Positions 17,654-26,834 of a stretch of 48,385 nucleotides of DNA are shown here, piece by piece. Position 1 is the stretch's first letter. Each line of letters begins with the position of its first letter. Source of the DNA: Arthrobacter sp. Leaf141 (GTDB lineage: Bacteria; Actinomycetota; Actinomycetes; Actinomycetales; Micrococcaceae). The notes under the pieces are model-generated. The model searched no databases. It saw only the letters and a list, made by a program, of their open reading frames with translations, and was not told the DNA's origin. The stretch lies in assembly GCF_001424565.1 (NCBI RefSeq), contig NZ_LMOL01000005.1, positions 601,458-649,842 on the forward strand, read 5' to 3'. The translations under genes and the position numbers were made by a program.

Positions 17654-17732
17654 GCCGGGTGTAGCGGAAGGGCGCCGAAAACGCGCGTTGTGGGCCCGGG
17701 TCACGGACTTCACCCTGCCCCGAACGGGCGGC

Positions 17733-17738
17733 TAGGGT
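17733..17738 (+). promoter_or_regulatory. -10 box of a probable leaderless promoter (surface protein gene)
   Basis: TAGGGT lies 8 bases before the ATG at 17747; no Shine-Dalgarno. Confidence 0.45.
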
Positions 17739-17746
17739 CGGTGCCC

Positions 17747-18565
17747 ATGGTTTACAACAGGTCCAGGCCAGCACTGTCCTCGGCCGGTATCCATGGGGGA
17801 ATCCGGCGGGGCGCGGCAGCCGCGGCCATCGGAACGGTACTGGTCCTTAGCTCCGGAGCCGCGTCGTCATGGGGTGCGGATGCGCCGCCCTCCGCGCCGC
17901 AACAGAAATCCCGGCCCGAGGCAACTTCTGCGGCAGCCGAGGAGAAGACCCCGGAGCCCGCGCCGGGGAAATCCACTGCCCCTGCCACCACGCCGGCCTC
18001 CACGGCTACGGGGTCCCCCACAACGCCGGCCAGCACGGCACCGTCGCCCGGATCGCCGTCGGCCGTTCCCGCTGCCACTGCACCAGCCACTGCGGCGCCG
18101 GCACCCACCACATCACCCACCGTGGCGACGCCGTCGACCACAACACCGACGCCCACCACCCCGGCCATGCCACCCACCACAGCAACGCCCAACGCCGCAA
18201 CACCCCGTAGCATCCCGGCGGCACCGCAGGCGCCGGCCAGCGAAGCCGCTGCCGCGCCGGGCGGAACCGCACCACAGAATCCGGCGGACAACGGGGGAGC
18301 GGCGGCCGCCCCATCCACTCCGGTACCCGCCCAAACCCCAGCCCCGGGCCCGGCCGCGACGCCGCAGGGCACGGGCATCCCCCGCGTCGGCTCCCAGGGC
18401 AGCACGTCGCTGGCGGTCAGCCTGCTGCACGCCGCCAATCCGGAGGCCGCGCCCGGGGCAGATCCAGCGGCCGGCCCGCAGCTGGCGATCGTGGGGCTCG
18501 GCGCCGGACTCATCGGCCTGGCCTGCGCTGCGGGCGCCGCGCTGTTCCGGCTCCGAAGCCATTAG
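17747..18565 (+). CDS. Predicted secreted, membrane-anchored Pro/Thr/Ala-rich protein within the heme block
   Basis: A 272-residue protein with no recognised domain. The N-terminus looks like a signal peptide: basic residues (YNRSRP, RR at 20-21), a hydrophobic core AAAAAIGTVLVLSS and an SSWGADA cut site near residue 44. Residues ~45-235 are a disordered Pro/Thr/Ala/Ser stretch rich in TPTTP-like steps, typical of wall-spanning or O-glycosylated stalks. A single membrane helix (LAIVGLGAGLIGLACAAGAALF) followed by RLRSH ends the protein, as in sortase substrates, but no LPXTG is visible before it. It splits hemY from hemQ and has its own leaderless-type promoter. A link with heme is only positional. 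Start ATG 17747 is preferred over an in-frame start at 17642, which adds a non-signal leader. Confidence 0.75.
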   Translation: MVYNRSRPALSSAGIHGGIRRGAAAAAIGTVLVLSSGAASSWGADAPPSAPQQKSRPEATSAAAEEKTPEPAPGKSTAPATTPASTATGSPTTPASTAPSPGSPSAVPAATAPATAAPAPTTSPTVATPSTTTPTPTTPAMPPTTATPNAATPRSIPAAPQAPASEAAAAPGGTAPQNPADNGGAAAAPSTPVPAQTPAPGPAATPQGTGIPRVGSQGSTSLAVSLLHAANPEAAPGADPAAGPQLAIVGLGAGLIGLACAAGAALFRLRSH

Positions 18566-18613
18566 CCAAGGGCCCCGGGCCAACCCCACCCCGCGCATTG
18601 TGTGACATTCAAC

Positions 18614-18634
18614 ACTTCTACGCGTTGTAGAAGT
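18614..18634. promoter_or_regulatory. 21-bp palindrome upstream of hemQ (candidate operator)
   Basis: ACTTCTAC (18614-18621) is mirrored by GTAGAAGT (18627-18634) around GCGTT. It is A/T-richer than its surroundings, lacks a following T tract and ends 44 bases before the hemQ ATG, so an operator or mRNA-leader role is likelier than termination. The CTAC...GTAG half-sites loosely recall BlaI/CopY-type sites but the spacing differs; no regulator can be named. Confidence 0.5.
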
Positions 18635-18678
18635 TGTGGGTTTCGCCTTGGCGCCCAACAGGGGGCAAACTTGTAACC

Positions 18679-19380
18679 ATGAGCCACACTTCTGCCGAAT
18701 CTGTCACTAAAACCGAAGAATCAGCCGAGCAGTTCTTTACCCTGTGGACCGTGTTCAAGCGGTCCGGGGAGGTGGTCCGCAGCGCTGACGCCGCGGCCGA
18801 CTTCGAAGCCCTGCTGGAACGCCTGGGCCAGGCCGGCGTGACCCACCGCGGCAGCTACGACGTTTCCGCCATGCGCGCCGATGCGGACATCATGGTGTGG
18901 CTCCACGGCGCCAAACCCGAAGCCCTGCAGCAGGCCATCCGCGACATCCGCAGGAGCGGCCTCTTCGCCGGCACGGAGATCGTCTGGTCCGCCATGGGTG
19001 TGCACCGCGAGGCGGAGTTCGCCAAGAACCACACGCCCGCCTACTCCCGCGGCGTGGCGCCGGCCGAATGGCTGTGCGTCTACCCGTTTGTCCGCTCCTA
19101 TGAGTGGTACATCCTGCCCGAGGAGGAACGCGGCGGAATGCTGCGCGAACACGGCCTCCTGGGCCGCGAATTCCCGCAGGTCATCTCCAACACCGTGTCC
19201 TCCTTCGCCCTCGGTGACTGGGAATGGATCCTGGGCCTGGAAGCCCCGGAACTCGTGGACCTCGTGGACCTGATGCGCCACCTGCGCAACACCGAAGCCC
19301 GCAACCACGTCCGCGAAGAGGTCCCGTTCTATACGGGCCGCCGCGTCTCCGCAGCAGAAGTTGCGGAGGTCCTGGCATGA
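18679..19380 (+). CDS. hemQ: Coproheme decarboxylase HemQ (ChdC)
   Basis: HemQ decarboxylates coproheme to heme b using peroxide, the last step of the coproporphyrin-dependent pathway. This 233-residue chlorite-dismutase-fold protein matches the actinobacterial form: FTLWTVFKRS (about 20-29), SYEWYILPEEER (140-151) with the Tyr pair at 141/144, MLREHG (154-159, His158), NTVSSFALGDWEWIL and MRHLRNTEARNHVREE. Start ATG 18679 follows a GGGGG stretch at an unusually long distance. An upstream in-frame GTG at 18634 lies inside the palindrome and is less likely. The stop overlaps hemH (ATGA), so HemQ and HemH, which act in sequence, are made from coupled cistrons. Confidence 0.95.
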   Translation: MSHTSAESVTKTEESAEQFFTLWTVFKRSGEVVRSADAAADFEALLERLGQAGVTHRGSYDVSAMRADADIMVWLHGAKPEALQQAIRDIRRSGLFAGTEIVWSAMGVHREAEFAKNHTPAYSRGVAPAEWLCVYPFVRSYEWYILPEEERGGMLREHGLLGREFPQVISNTVSSFALGDWEWILGLEAPELVDLVDLMRHLRNTEARNHVREEVPFYTGRRVSAAEVAEVLA

Positions 19381-20636
19381 GCGCCAACGGATCCGGCATC
19401 AGCACCGCCATCAACCCCGTCACCGAAGCCGGCCGGATGGCGCCCAAGGAATATGACGGCGTCCTGCTTGCCTCCTTCGGCGGCCCCGAGGGCCAGGAGG
19501 ACGTCATTCCGTTCCTCCGCAACGTGACCCGCGGCCGCGGCATCCCGGATGAGCGCCTCGAAGAGGTCTCCCACCACTACCGCGCCAACGGCGGCATCAG
19601 CCCCATCAACCAGCAGAACCGCGAACTCAAGGCGGCCCTCGAGGCCGAGCTTGCTGCCCGCGGCATCAACCTGCCCATCCTCTGGGGCAACCGCAACTGG
19701 GATCCCTACATCCCGCAGACACTGCAGGACGCGTACGACGCCGGCCACCGCCGCCTGCTGATGCTCACCACGAGTGCCTACTCCTGTTACTCCAGCTGCC
19801 GCCAGTACCGCGAGGACATCGGCATGGCCCTGACGGAAACCGGCCTGGACGGCCGGCTCGAAGTGGACAAGGTTCGCCAGTACTTCGACCACCCCGGCTT
19901 TGTGGAACCGTTCGTCGAAGGCACCGCAGCCGGCCTGGCCGATGTCCGCGCGCAGCTCGCCGCGGCAGGGACACCGGATGCTCCCATCCAGATCCTCTTC
20001 GCCACGCACTCCATCCCCACCCGCGACGCCGATGCGGCCGGCCGGTCGGAAGGCGAGCCCCGCGAATTCGAGGAGGGCTCGGCGTACGTTGCCCAGCACC
20101 TTGCCTCCGCCGCCGCCGTCATCCGGCGCGTCGAGGAGGAATCAGGCCTCACCGCTCCTTGGTCGCTGGTGTACCAGTCCCGCTCCGGCGCCCCGCACGT
20201 GCCGTGGCTGGAACCTGACATCAACGATGCCATCGAGGAACTCGCCGGCAAGGGCGTCAAGGGCATCGTCATTGTCCCGCTCGGATTCGTCAGTGACCAC
20301 ATGGAAGTTGTGTGGGATCTCGACACCGAGGCCTTGGAGACCTGCGCCAACCTGAGCCTGGCCGCAACCCGGGTACCCACCCCGGGCACCCACCGCACTT
20401 TTGTTGCCGGCATGGTGGACCTCATCCTGGAACGGACCGCCGCCAACAACATCAGCGACCGGCCCGCCGTCACCGGTCTGGGGCCCTGGTACGACGTCTG
20501 CCGTCCCGGCTGCTGCGCCAACTTCCGCGGCGAAAAGCCCACGATCTCCGCAGCCGACACCACTGTAGGCACCGGCCACGACCCTTACCCCGGGACAGCC
20601 GCAGCAGGTCCGGCCGGGGGAGCCTCGCAGCAGTGA
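19377..20636 (+). CDS. hemH: Coproporphyrin III ferrochelatase (HemH/CpfC)
   Basis: Inserts Fe(II) into coproporphyrin III to make coproheme for HemQ. The 419-residue protein shows LLASFGGPEG (about 30-39), the NGGISPIN segment, TTSAYSCYSSCRQYRED, FATHSIP with the catalytic His, VYQSRSG, PLGFVSDHMEV and a C-terminal VCRPGCCANF. Cys in the SCYSSC segment and the three C-terminal Cys match the [2Fe-2S] ligand pattern of actinobacterial ferrochelatases (known from the mycobacterial enzyme). Start ATG 19377 overlaps the hemQ stop. The stop overlaps the hemC GTG. The C-terminal ~45 residues beyond the cluster are a flexible Gly/Thr/Ala tail. Confidence 0.94.
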   Translation: MSANGSGISTAINPVTEAGRMAPKEYDGVLLASFGGPEGQEDVIPFLRNVTRGRGIPDERLEEVSHHYRANGGISPINQQNRELKAALEAELAARGINLPILWGNRNWDPYIPQTLQDAYDAGHRRLLMLTTSAYSCYSSCRQYREDIGMALTETGLDGRLEVDKVRQYFDHPGFVEPFVEGTAAGLADVRAQLAAAGTPDAPIQILFATHSIPTRDADAAGRSEGEPREFEEGSAYVAQHLASAAAVIRRVEEESGLTAPWSLVYQSRSGAPHVPWLEPDINDAIEELAGKGVKGIVIVPLGFVSDHMEVVWDLDTEALETCANLSLAATRVPTPGTHRTFVAGMVDLILERTAANNISDRPAVTGLGPWYDVCRPGCCANFRGEKPTISAADTTVGTGHDPYPGTAAAGPAGGASQQ

Positions 20637-21631
20637 CGGTCAGGATCGGAACGCGCGCCAGCAAACTCGCGCTCACCCAGACGCAGCAGACCGCGGACCA
20701 GCTTGCCGCCGTCGGGGGTTTCCCGGTGGAACTGGTGCACATCAGGACCGACGGCGACGTCCTGACCGGGTCGCTGTCGCAGATGGGCGGCACCGGCGTT
20801 TTTGTGGCTGCCCTTCGCGACGCCCTGATCCGCAACGAATGCGACGTTGCGGTCCATTCATTGAAGGACCTCCCAACCGGCGCTGCCGTGGGACTGAGCC
20901 TCGCGGCAACGCCGCGGCGCGTTGATGTCCGCGACGTGCTGTGCGCACGGGACGGGCTCAAGCTGGCCGACCTGCCTGCCGGCGCAACCGTGGGCACTGG
21001 ATCGCCCCGGCGCGCCGCGCAGCTCCGCGCCGCCCGGCCCGACCTGGACATCCTGGACATCCGCGGCAACGTGGACACCCGGCTGGGCCGCGTTGCCGGC
21101 CTGCCGGGCAACACCACCGCCGAGGTGGTCCCCGGAAAGACCTGTGACCTGGACGCAGTGGTCCTCGCAGCCGCCGGACTGGAGCGGATCGGCCGGCTGG
21201 ACGCGGTCAGCGAATTCCTCGAAACCGATGTGATGCTGCCCGCCGCCGGCCAGGGCTCCCTGGCCATCGAATGCCGGACAGCGGACGCGCCGCGGAAGGC
21301 CGGCAGTACCGAAGGCTCCCAGGCTGTCCTGGCCCAGGCCCTCGCCGCCCTTGACGACCCCGACACCCGGCTGGCCGTCACCGCCGAACGTGCCCTGCTG
21401 GCCCGGCTTGAAGCGGGGTGCGCGGCCCCCGTCGGTGCTTACGCCTACCGCAAGGGCAGCATGCTCCACCTCGAAGCTGCTGTCTGTGCAGTGGACGGCA
21501 CGGCCACCGTCCGGGACAAGCGCGCTACGGACGGACTGACCGAAGTAGGTGCCACCCTCCTGGGAATCGAACTGGCTGAGGCGCTGCTGGCTGCAGGGGC
21601 CGCGGACATCGCCGATCTCCAGGCGTCCTGA
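20633..21631 (+). CDS. hemC: Hydroxymethylbilane synthase (porphobilinogen deaminase)
   Basis: HemC polymerises four porphobilinogens into hydroxymethylbilane on a covalently bound dipyrromethane cofactor. The 332-residue protein has RIGTRASKLALTQT at the start, VHSLKDLP (about 75-82), VGTGSPRRAAQLRAARPDL, DIRGNVDTRL, LPAAGQGSLAIECR, and the cofactor Cys in EAGCAAPVGAYA (about 262). Start GTG 20633 shares bases with the hemH stop. Residues ~225-235 (ADAPRKAGSTEG) are a small species-specific loop. Confidence 0.95.
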   Translation: MTVRIGTRASKLALTQTQQTADQLAAVGGFPVELVHIRTDGDVLTGSLSQMGGTGVFVAALRDALIRNECDVAVHSLKDLPTGAAVGLSLAATPRRVDVRDVLCARDGLKLADLPAGATVGTGSPRRAAQLRAARPDLDILDIRGNVDTRLGRVAGLPGNTTAEVVPGKTCDLDAVVLAAAGLERIGRLDAVSEFLETDVMLPAAGQGSLAIECRTADAPRKAGSTEGSQAVLAQALAALDDPDTRLAVTAERALLARLEAGCAAPVGAYAYRKGSMLHLEAAVCAVDGTATVRDKRATDGLTEVGATLLGIELAEALLAAGAADIADLQAS

Positions 21632-21638
21632 TCCCGCA

Positions 21639-22523
21639 ATGGGACCCACGTCCAGCGAATCCGGAACCGGGCAGCCGCTGCGCGGCACCCAGGTGCTGGT
21701 AACCCGCAGTCCCGAACGGTCCACCGGGCTGGTCGCAGCACTGGAGGCGGCAGGAGCCACAGCCCTGGTGCTGCCCCTGATCGACTTTGAACGGGCAGCG
21801 GACCAGCACGCCCTTGAGGTGGCCTGCGACGGCCTGGGTGCCGGTGCCTTCGAATGGCTGGTGGTCAGCAGCGCCACCACCGTCCACGTCCTGGTGGCCC
21901 AGGCCGTCGACCGTGGGCTATCCCTGGGGGCCTGGCTGCCCGCTGCCACCCGGGTCGCGGCCATCGGGCCGGCCACCCGCAGGCTGCTCGAAGCCAACGG
22001 GGTCACTGTCACCCTGGTCCCAGCCCGCGAACAGTCCGCCGCCGGGCTCCTTGAAGTCTGGCCCGGCGGAACCGGCCCCGTCCTGCTGCCCCAGGCAGAC
22101 ATCGCCGCTTCCCGGCTGGCGGACGGACTGGCAGCTTCCGGCAGCAACGTCACGGCTGTCACCGCCTACCGGACCGTGGACTTCCCGGCCGCACCGGAGC
22201 GCCGCCTGGCCATCGCCGCGGAACCCGGCACCCCACAGCCGCGGCTGGTGTCTGCGGCCACTGCAGCTGCCGGCATGTCTGCGGGCACCATCCACGCCGT
22301 TGTGGCGGCCTCACCCAGCGCCGTCCGGCGGCTTGCCGTCCTGTTCCCGCTCCAGGCCTGCCGCCTGATCGCCATCGGGACGTCGACGGCGGACCAGGCT
22401 GCGGAGCTCGGCTGGCCCGCCGCGGCAGTGGCTACAGACCCCACACCTGCCGGGCTGGTCGAAGCCCTGACAGGTTCCATTGGACCAGGGCACGAGCCCG
22501 GTCTGGCCGCAGCACCGCCCTGA
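21639..22523 (+). CDS. hemD: Uroporphyrinogen-III synthase
   Basis: HemD closes hydroxymethylbilane to uroporphyrinogen III with inversion of ring D. The 294-residue protein belongs to this poorly conserved family. Support comes from the N-terminal [22 protein letters not shown] strand-helix, [20 protein letters not shown] (about 70-82), [39 protein letters not shown] and [15 protein letters not shown], in the order of the two lobes. Its position between hemC and hemB is decisive. ATG 21639 is 7 bases after the hemC stop. Confidence 0.92.
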   Translation: MGPTSSESGTGQPLRGTQVLVTRSPERSTGLVAALEAAGATALVLPLIDFERAADQHALEVACDGLGAGAFEWLVVSSATTVHVLVAQAVDRGLSLGAWLPAATRVAAIGPATRRLLEANGVTVTLVPAREQSAAGLLEVWPGGTGPVLLPQADIAASRLADGLAASGSNVTAVTAYRTVDFPAAPERRLAIAAEPGTPQPRLVSAATAAAGMSAGTIHAVVAASPSAVRRLAVLFPLQACRLIAIGTSTADQAAELGWPAAAVATDPTPAGLVEALTGSIGPGHEPGLAAAPP

Positions 22524-22584
22524 CCGGCCCTGGCCACTGCCCCCCAACTTCCAGCACCTGAGACACCGTGAAGGACACAGGACC

Positions 22585-23565
22585 ATGACGTTCCCCAACC
22601 ACCGCCCCCGCCGCCTGCGCACCACCCCCGCCATGCGGCGGCTGACCGCCGAAACCCGGCTGGCGCCGGCAGAGCTGATCCTGCCAGCCTTCATCCGCGA
22701 GGGCCTCACCGAACCCAACCCCATCACGTCCATGCCCGGCGTAGCCCAGCACACCACCGAATCACTCCGGCGCGCGGCGGCCCAGGCCGTGGAGCTGGGA
22801 CTGGGTGGCATTATGCTGTTCGGCATTCCCGAGGTCCGCGACGCCGAGGGAACCGCCTCGCTGGACCCTGACGGCGTCCTCAACAAGGCCATCCGCGACG
22901 TCCGCGCCGAAGTCGGCGATGACCTGGTCATCATGAGCGACGTGTGCCTCGACGAATTCACCGACCACGGCCACTGCGGCGTTCTCGACGCCGACGGTTA
23001 CGTTGACAACGACCGCACCGTGGAGATCTACGCCAGGATGGCCGTAGCCCAGGCCGACGCCGGGGCCCACATGCTCGGTCCCTCCGGCATGATGGACGGC
23101 CAGATCGCCGCCATCCGCACTGCCCTTGATGCGGCCGGCCACACCACCACGTCCGTGGTGGCCTACGCCGCCAAATATGCGTCCGCCTTCTACGGCCCGT
23201 TCCGCGAAGCCGTCGATTCCCAGCTCAAGGGCGACAGGCGGACCTACCAGATGGACGCCGGCAACCGCACCGAAGCGCTCCGCGAAGTGGAGCTTGACCT
23301 CGCCGAAGGCGCCGACATCGTGATGGTTAAACCCGCCATGAGCTACCTGGACATCGTGGCGGACGTCGCGGCCATGAGCCCCGTCCCCGTGGCTGCCTAC
23401 CAGATCTCCGGCGAGTACGCCATGATCGAAGCGGCCGCCGCCAACGGCTGGATCGACCGGAGGGCAGCCATCACCGAATCCGTCCTTGGCATCCGCCGCG
23501 CCGGCGCCAACATGGTGCTCACCTACTGGGCCGCCGAGCTTGCCGGCTGGCTGAAGGAATCCTGA
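22585..23565 (+). CDS. hemB: Porphobilinogen synthase (delta-aminolevulinate dehydratase)
   Basis: HemB condenses two 5-aminolevulinates to porphobilinogen. The 326-residue TIM barrel has the two active-site lysines in [18 protein letters not shown] (about 190-205) and [11 protein letters not shown] (about 247). The metal loop reads [14 protein letters not shown] (about 115-128): the first and third Cys of the zinc CXC...C site are kept, the middle one is Asp, so this is neither the classic zinc form nor the all-Asp/Ala magnesium form. [12 protein letters not shown] at the N-terminus is typical. Start ATG 22585 has GAAGGA upstream. The stop overlaps the next ATG (TGATG). Confidence 0.95.
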   Translation: MTFPNHRPRRLRTTPAMRRLTAETRLAPAELILPAFIREGLTEPNPITSMPGVAQHTTESLRRAAAQAVELGLGGIMLFGIPEVRDAEGTASLDPDGVLNKAIRDVRAEVGDDLVIMSDVCLDEFTDHGHCGVLDADGYVDNDRTVEIYARMAVAQADAGAHMLGPSGMMDGQIAAIRTALDAAGHTTTSVVAYAAKYASAFYGPFREAVDSQLKGDRRTYQMDAGNRTEALREVELDLAEGADIVMVKPAMSYLDIVADVAAMSPVPVAAYQISGEYAMIEAAAANGWIDRRAAITESVLGIRRAGANMVLTYWAAELAGWLKES

Positions 23566-24665
23566 TGACTGAGACGCAACACGCCACCGCCGCCGGCCCG
23601 GCACCGGCCAGCCCCACTGCACCCGTGGGCGCGAACCGTATCCTCCTGGGCCTGAACACGTTCGGGGACGTTGGCGAGAATCCGGACGGCAGCCCACAAC
23701 CGCACGCCCAGGCCCTGCGCCAACTGCTGGAACAGGCCGAACTTGCCGACGCCGTCGGTCTTCACTCCTTCGGCGTGGGGGAGCACCACCGGCAGGACTA
23801 CGCCGTCTCCGCCCCCGAGGTCTTCCTGGCTGCTGCCGCCGCCCGGACGCAGCAGATCCGGCTGGGCTCCGCCGTGACGGTGCTCAGCTCAGATGATCCC
23901 ATCCGTGTTTTCCAGCGTTTCTCGACGGTGGACGCCATTTCCAACGGCCGCGCTGAAGTGATGCTGGGGCGCGGCTCCTTTGTGGAATCGTTCCCGCTGT
24001 TCGGGCTTGACCTTGCCGATTACGAGGTCCTCTTTGAGGAAAAACTGGAGCTGTTCGACAAGGTCAGGGCGCAGAAACCGGTCCACTGGGAAGGCCGCAC
24101 CCGGCCCGCGCTGCACGGGCTGAGCGTCTACCCGCCGTTGGAGCACCACCTGCTGCCCACCTGGATCGGCGTCGGCGGGACCCCCGAATCCGTGCTCCGC
24201 TGCGCCCAGTACGGCTACCCCATCATCTTTGCGATCATCGGCGGCCAGCCCCGGTCCTTCGGCCCGTTGGCGGACCTGTACCGCGAAGCGATGGGCAAGT
24301 ACGGGCACCCGGCACAGCAGGTTGCCACCCACTCGCCCGGACACGTGGCGGACACCGACGAAGCGGCGAAGGTGGAGTTCTTCCCGCACTGGCTCAAACT
24401 CCGGAACAAGCTCGGCGCCGAACGCGGCTGGGGCCCCGCCGGCCGGGGCGAGTTCGAAGCCCTGTGCGCCCCGGAGGGTGCCCTGTACGTCGGGTCACCG
24501 GAAACGGTGGCCGGCAAGATCGTCCGGCTCAAAAAGGACCTGGGTGCTGACCGCTTCGACCTGAAGTACAGCAGCGGACCTTTGCCCCACGCCGCGATGC
24601 TGCGGTCCATTGAACTGATGGGTACGGCGGTGGCGCCCAGGGTGGCGGAACTGCTGGCCGGCTAA
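23565..24665 (+). CDS. Luciferase-like (LLM) flavin-dependent oxidoreductase, coupled to hemB
   Basis: A 366-residue member of the bacterial luciferase-like monooxygenase superfamily, using reduced FMN (or F420 in some branches). Visible features are ILLGLNTFGD (about 26), FGVGEHHRQDYAVSAPEVFLAAAA (about 69-92), RIRLGSAVTVLSSDDPIRV-type strand, FSTVDAISNGRAEVMLGRGSF, and the LPTWIGVGGTPESV segment. The substrate cannot be read from sequence. The ATG at 23565 shares a base with the hemB stop (TGATG) and hemL follows 16 bases after its stop, so it is a built-in member of the heme operon. A tetrapyrrole-related role is possible but positional only; it could instead be a housekeeping monooxygenase. 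The first ~22 residues are an Ala/Pro-rich leader. Confidence 0.87.
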   Translation: MTETQHATAAGPAPASPTAPVGANRILLGLNTFGDVGENPDGSPQPHAQALRQLLEQAELADAVGLHSFGVGEHHRQDYAVSAPEVFLAAAAARTQQIRLGSAVTVLSSDDPIRVFQRFSTVDAISNGRAEVMLGRGSFVESFPLFGLDLADYEVLFEEKLELFDKVRAQKPVHWEGRTRPALHGLSVYPPLEHHLLPTWIGVGGTPESVLRCAQYGYPIIFAIIGGQPRSFGPLADLYREAMGKYGHPAQQVATHSPGHVADTDEAAKVEFFPHWLKLRNKLGAERGWGPAGRGEFEALCAPEGALYVGSPETVAGKIVRLKKDLGADRFDLKYSSGPLPHAAMLRSIELMGTAVAPRVAELLAG

Positions 24666-24681
24666 CTGAGAGAATAAACCA

Positions 24682-26013
24682 ATGACTTCCAGCAACCTCC
24701 GCAACGAGGAACTCTTTGACCGTGCCCGCAAGCTGATGCCCGGGGGGGTCAACTCCCCGGTCCGGGCCTTCGGGTCAGTCGGAGGCACACCGCGCTTTAT
24801 GGTGTCCGCCAAAGGGCCGTACCTGACGGACGCCGACGGCAAGGAATACGTTGACCTCGTCTGCTCCTGGGGGCCGGCCCTGCTGGGCCACGCCCACCCC
24901 GCCGTGCTGGATGCCGTCCACACGGCAGTGGACCGTGGCCTGTCCTTCGGTGCATCCACCCCGGATGAGGCCAACCTCGCCGCCATCGTGCAGGAGCGGG
25001 TGCCCGCCGCAGAGCGTGTCCGGATGGTTTCCACCGGCACCGAGGCCACCATGACCGCTGTCCGGCTGGCCCGCGGCTTCACCGGCCGCAACCTGATCAT
25101 CAAGTTCGCCGGCTGCTACCACGGCCACCTGGACGGGCTCCTTGCCGCCGCCGGCTCTGGCCTGGCCACGCTGGCGCTGCCCGGCTCCGCCGGCGTCACC
25201 GCGGCCACCGCCGCTGAAACGCTGGTACTGCCGTACAACGACCTTGCCGCCGTCGAAGCCGCGTTTGCCCTGCATGGGGCCGACATTGCCGCCGTCATCA
25301 CCGAGGCTGCCCCCGCCAACATGGGTGTGGTCACCCCCGCGGAGGGCTTCAACCTGGGCCTGTCCCGGATCACCCGGGCACACGGCGCGCTGCTGATTGT
25401 GGACGAGGTCCTGACCGGCTTCCGCACCGGATACTCGGGCTACTGGGGACTCACCGGCGGCGCCCCGGACGCGGCGGAGCCCTGGACCCCGGACCTGCTC
25501 ACCTTCGGCAAGGTCATCGGCGGTGGAATGCCGACGGCGGCCCTTGGCGGGCGTGCCGACGTGATGGATTACCTGGCACCCGTGGGCCCGGTGTACCAGG
25601 CCGGTACGCTGTCCGGCAATCCCGTGGCCATGGCTGCCGGGGTTGCCACCCTCACCCACGCCACCCGCGACGTGTACTCCTTCATCGACGTCCGGTCCCT
25701 GGAACTGTCCTCGGCCGTGTCCAAGGCCCTCGACGCAGCCGGGGTTGACCACTCCATCCAGTTCGCCGGGAACCTGTTCTCGGTGGCGTTCGGCACCTCG
25801 GCCAACGGCGTCCACAACTACGCCGACGCCCAGGCCCAGGAAGTCTTCCGGTACGCACCGTTCTTCCACTCCATGCTGGAGTCCGGCGTGTACCTGCCGC
25901 CGTCGGTGTTTGAGGCATGGTTCCTGTCAGCCGCGCACGACGACGCTGCCATGAACCGCATCTTCGACGCCCTGCCGGCCGCCGCTGGGGCCGCCGCCGC
26001 AGCCCAAGGCTAG
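24682..26013 (+). CDS. hemL: Glutamate-1-semialdehyde 2,1-aminomutase
   Basis: HemL isomerises glutamate-1-semialdehyde to 5-aminolevulinate with PLP/PMP. The 443-residue fold-type-I enzyme has [13 protein letters not shown] (about 15-27), [53 protein letters not shown] (about 237-246) and the PLP Lys in [11 protein letters not shown] (about 277), then [14 protein letters not shown]. The Ala-rich C-terminus is short. It ends the heme run and is followed by a strong terminator. hemA, encoding the preceding step, lies about 10 kb away on the other strand. Confidence 0.96.
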   Translation: MTSSNLRNEELFDRARKLMPGGVNSPVRAFGSVGGTPRFMVSAKGPYLTDADGKEYVDLVCSWGPALLGHAHPAVLDAVHTAVDRGLSFGASTPDEANLAAIVQERVPAAERVRMVSTGTEATMTAVRLARGFTGRNLIIKFAGCYHGHLDGLLAAAGSGLATLALPGSAGVTAATAAETLVLPYNDLAAVEAAFALHGADIAAVITEAAPANMGVVTPAEGFNLGLSRITRAHGALLIVDEVLTGFRTGYSGYWGLTGGAPDAAEPWTPDLLTFGKVIGGGMPTAALGGRADVMDYLAPVGPVYQAGTLSGNPVAMAAGVATLTHATRDVYSFIDVRSLELSSAVSKALDAAGVDHSIQFAGNLFSVAFGTSANGVHNYADAQAQEVFRYAPFFHSMLESGVYLPPSVFEAWFLSAAHDDAAMNRIFDALPAAAGAAAAAQG

Positions 26014-26041
26014 TCCCGGCGTCGACCCTTACCCGCGCAAA

Positions 26042-26078
26042 AAAATCCCCGGTTGCCACCAAGGCAACCGGGGATTTT
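26042..26078. terminator. Bidirectional terminator hairpin, 16-bp perfect stem
   Basis: Bases 26042-26057 (AAAATCCCC...) pair fully with 26063-26078 (...GGGGATTTT) around ACCAA. The A and T runs on each side make it a textbook intrinsic terminator for hemL (+) and the ABC ATPase gene (-). Confidence 0.92.
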
Positions 26079-26096
26079 CCGTTCCAGCGACGGGGC

Positions 26097-26834
26097 CTAG
26101 AGGACGTCCGAAAGGAAGCCTTTGAGCCGGTCCGTCGCGGGGGAGGTGAAGATCTGCTCGGGCGGGCCCGACTCCACCACAACCCCGGCGTCCATGAAGG
26201 TCACGGAGTCGGAAACGTTGCGGGAGAAGCCCATCTCGTGGGTCACCACCACCATTGTCATGCCGCCCTTGGCGAGGTCGGTCATCAGCGCCAGGACGCC
26301 CTTGACCAGCTCCGGGTCCAGGGCTGAGGTGGCCTCGTCGAAGAACATCACCTCTGGCTTCATGGCCAAAGCGCGGGCGATTGCCACCCGCTGCTGCTGG
26401 CCGCCGGACAGGTTGGCTGGCCGTGCATCGGCCTTGTGCTTGAGGCCCACCAGGTCAAGCTGTTCCAGGGCTTCGGCGCGGGCCTGGTCCTTGGACAGCT
26501 TGCGGAGCTTCTGCAGCGCCAGCGAAACGTTCTCCACCACTGTTTTGTGCGGGAACAGGTTGAACTGCTGGAACACCATGCCGATGCGCTGCCGGAGCTC
26601 GTCCGGATTGTCCTTCAGGACCGAGCGGCCATCCAGAAGGATGTCACCCTGGTCCGGTTCGATGAGGCGGTTCATCACCCGCAGGAGCGTGGACTTGCCG
26701 GACCCAGAGGGGCCGATCACCGATGCTGTGGTGCCCTTTTCCACGTGCAGGTCGATGCCACGGAGGACATGGTTGTGCCCGAAGGAGAGGTGCAGGTTCT
26801 TGCCGGTCAGGGTGCCGGAAGTAAAGTCCGTCAT
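26097..26834 (-). CDS. Amino-acid ABC transporter ATP-binding protein (GlnQ type)
   Basis: The 245-residue nucleotide-binding subunit of a polar-amino-acid importer. Walker [10 protein letters not shown] (about 41-49), Q-loop [11 protein letters not shown] (about 88-98), signature LSGGQQQR (about 143-150), Walker [15 protein letters not shown] (about 163-176) and the switch His in VVTHEM are all intact. The FQQFNLFPH and ATSALDPE wording is characteristic of the glutamine/glutamate/histidine class. Its ATG overlaps the permease stop (ATGA). It is the last gene of a minus-strand operon (binding protein, permease, ATPase). Confidence 0.94.
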   Translation of the reverse strand: MTDFTSGTLTGKNLHLSFGHNHVLRGIDLHVEKGTTASVIGPSGSGKSTLLRVMNRLIEPDQGDILLDGRSVLKDNPDELRQRIGMVFQQFNLFPHKTVVENVSLALQKLRKLSKDQARAEALEQLDLVGLKHKADARPANLSGGQQQRVAIARALAMKPEVMFFDEATSALDPELVKGVLALMTDLAKGGMTMVVVTHEMGFSRNVSDSVTFMDAGVVVESGPPEQIFTSPATDRLKGFLSDVL

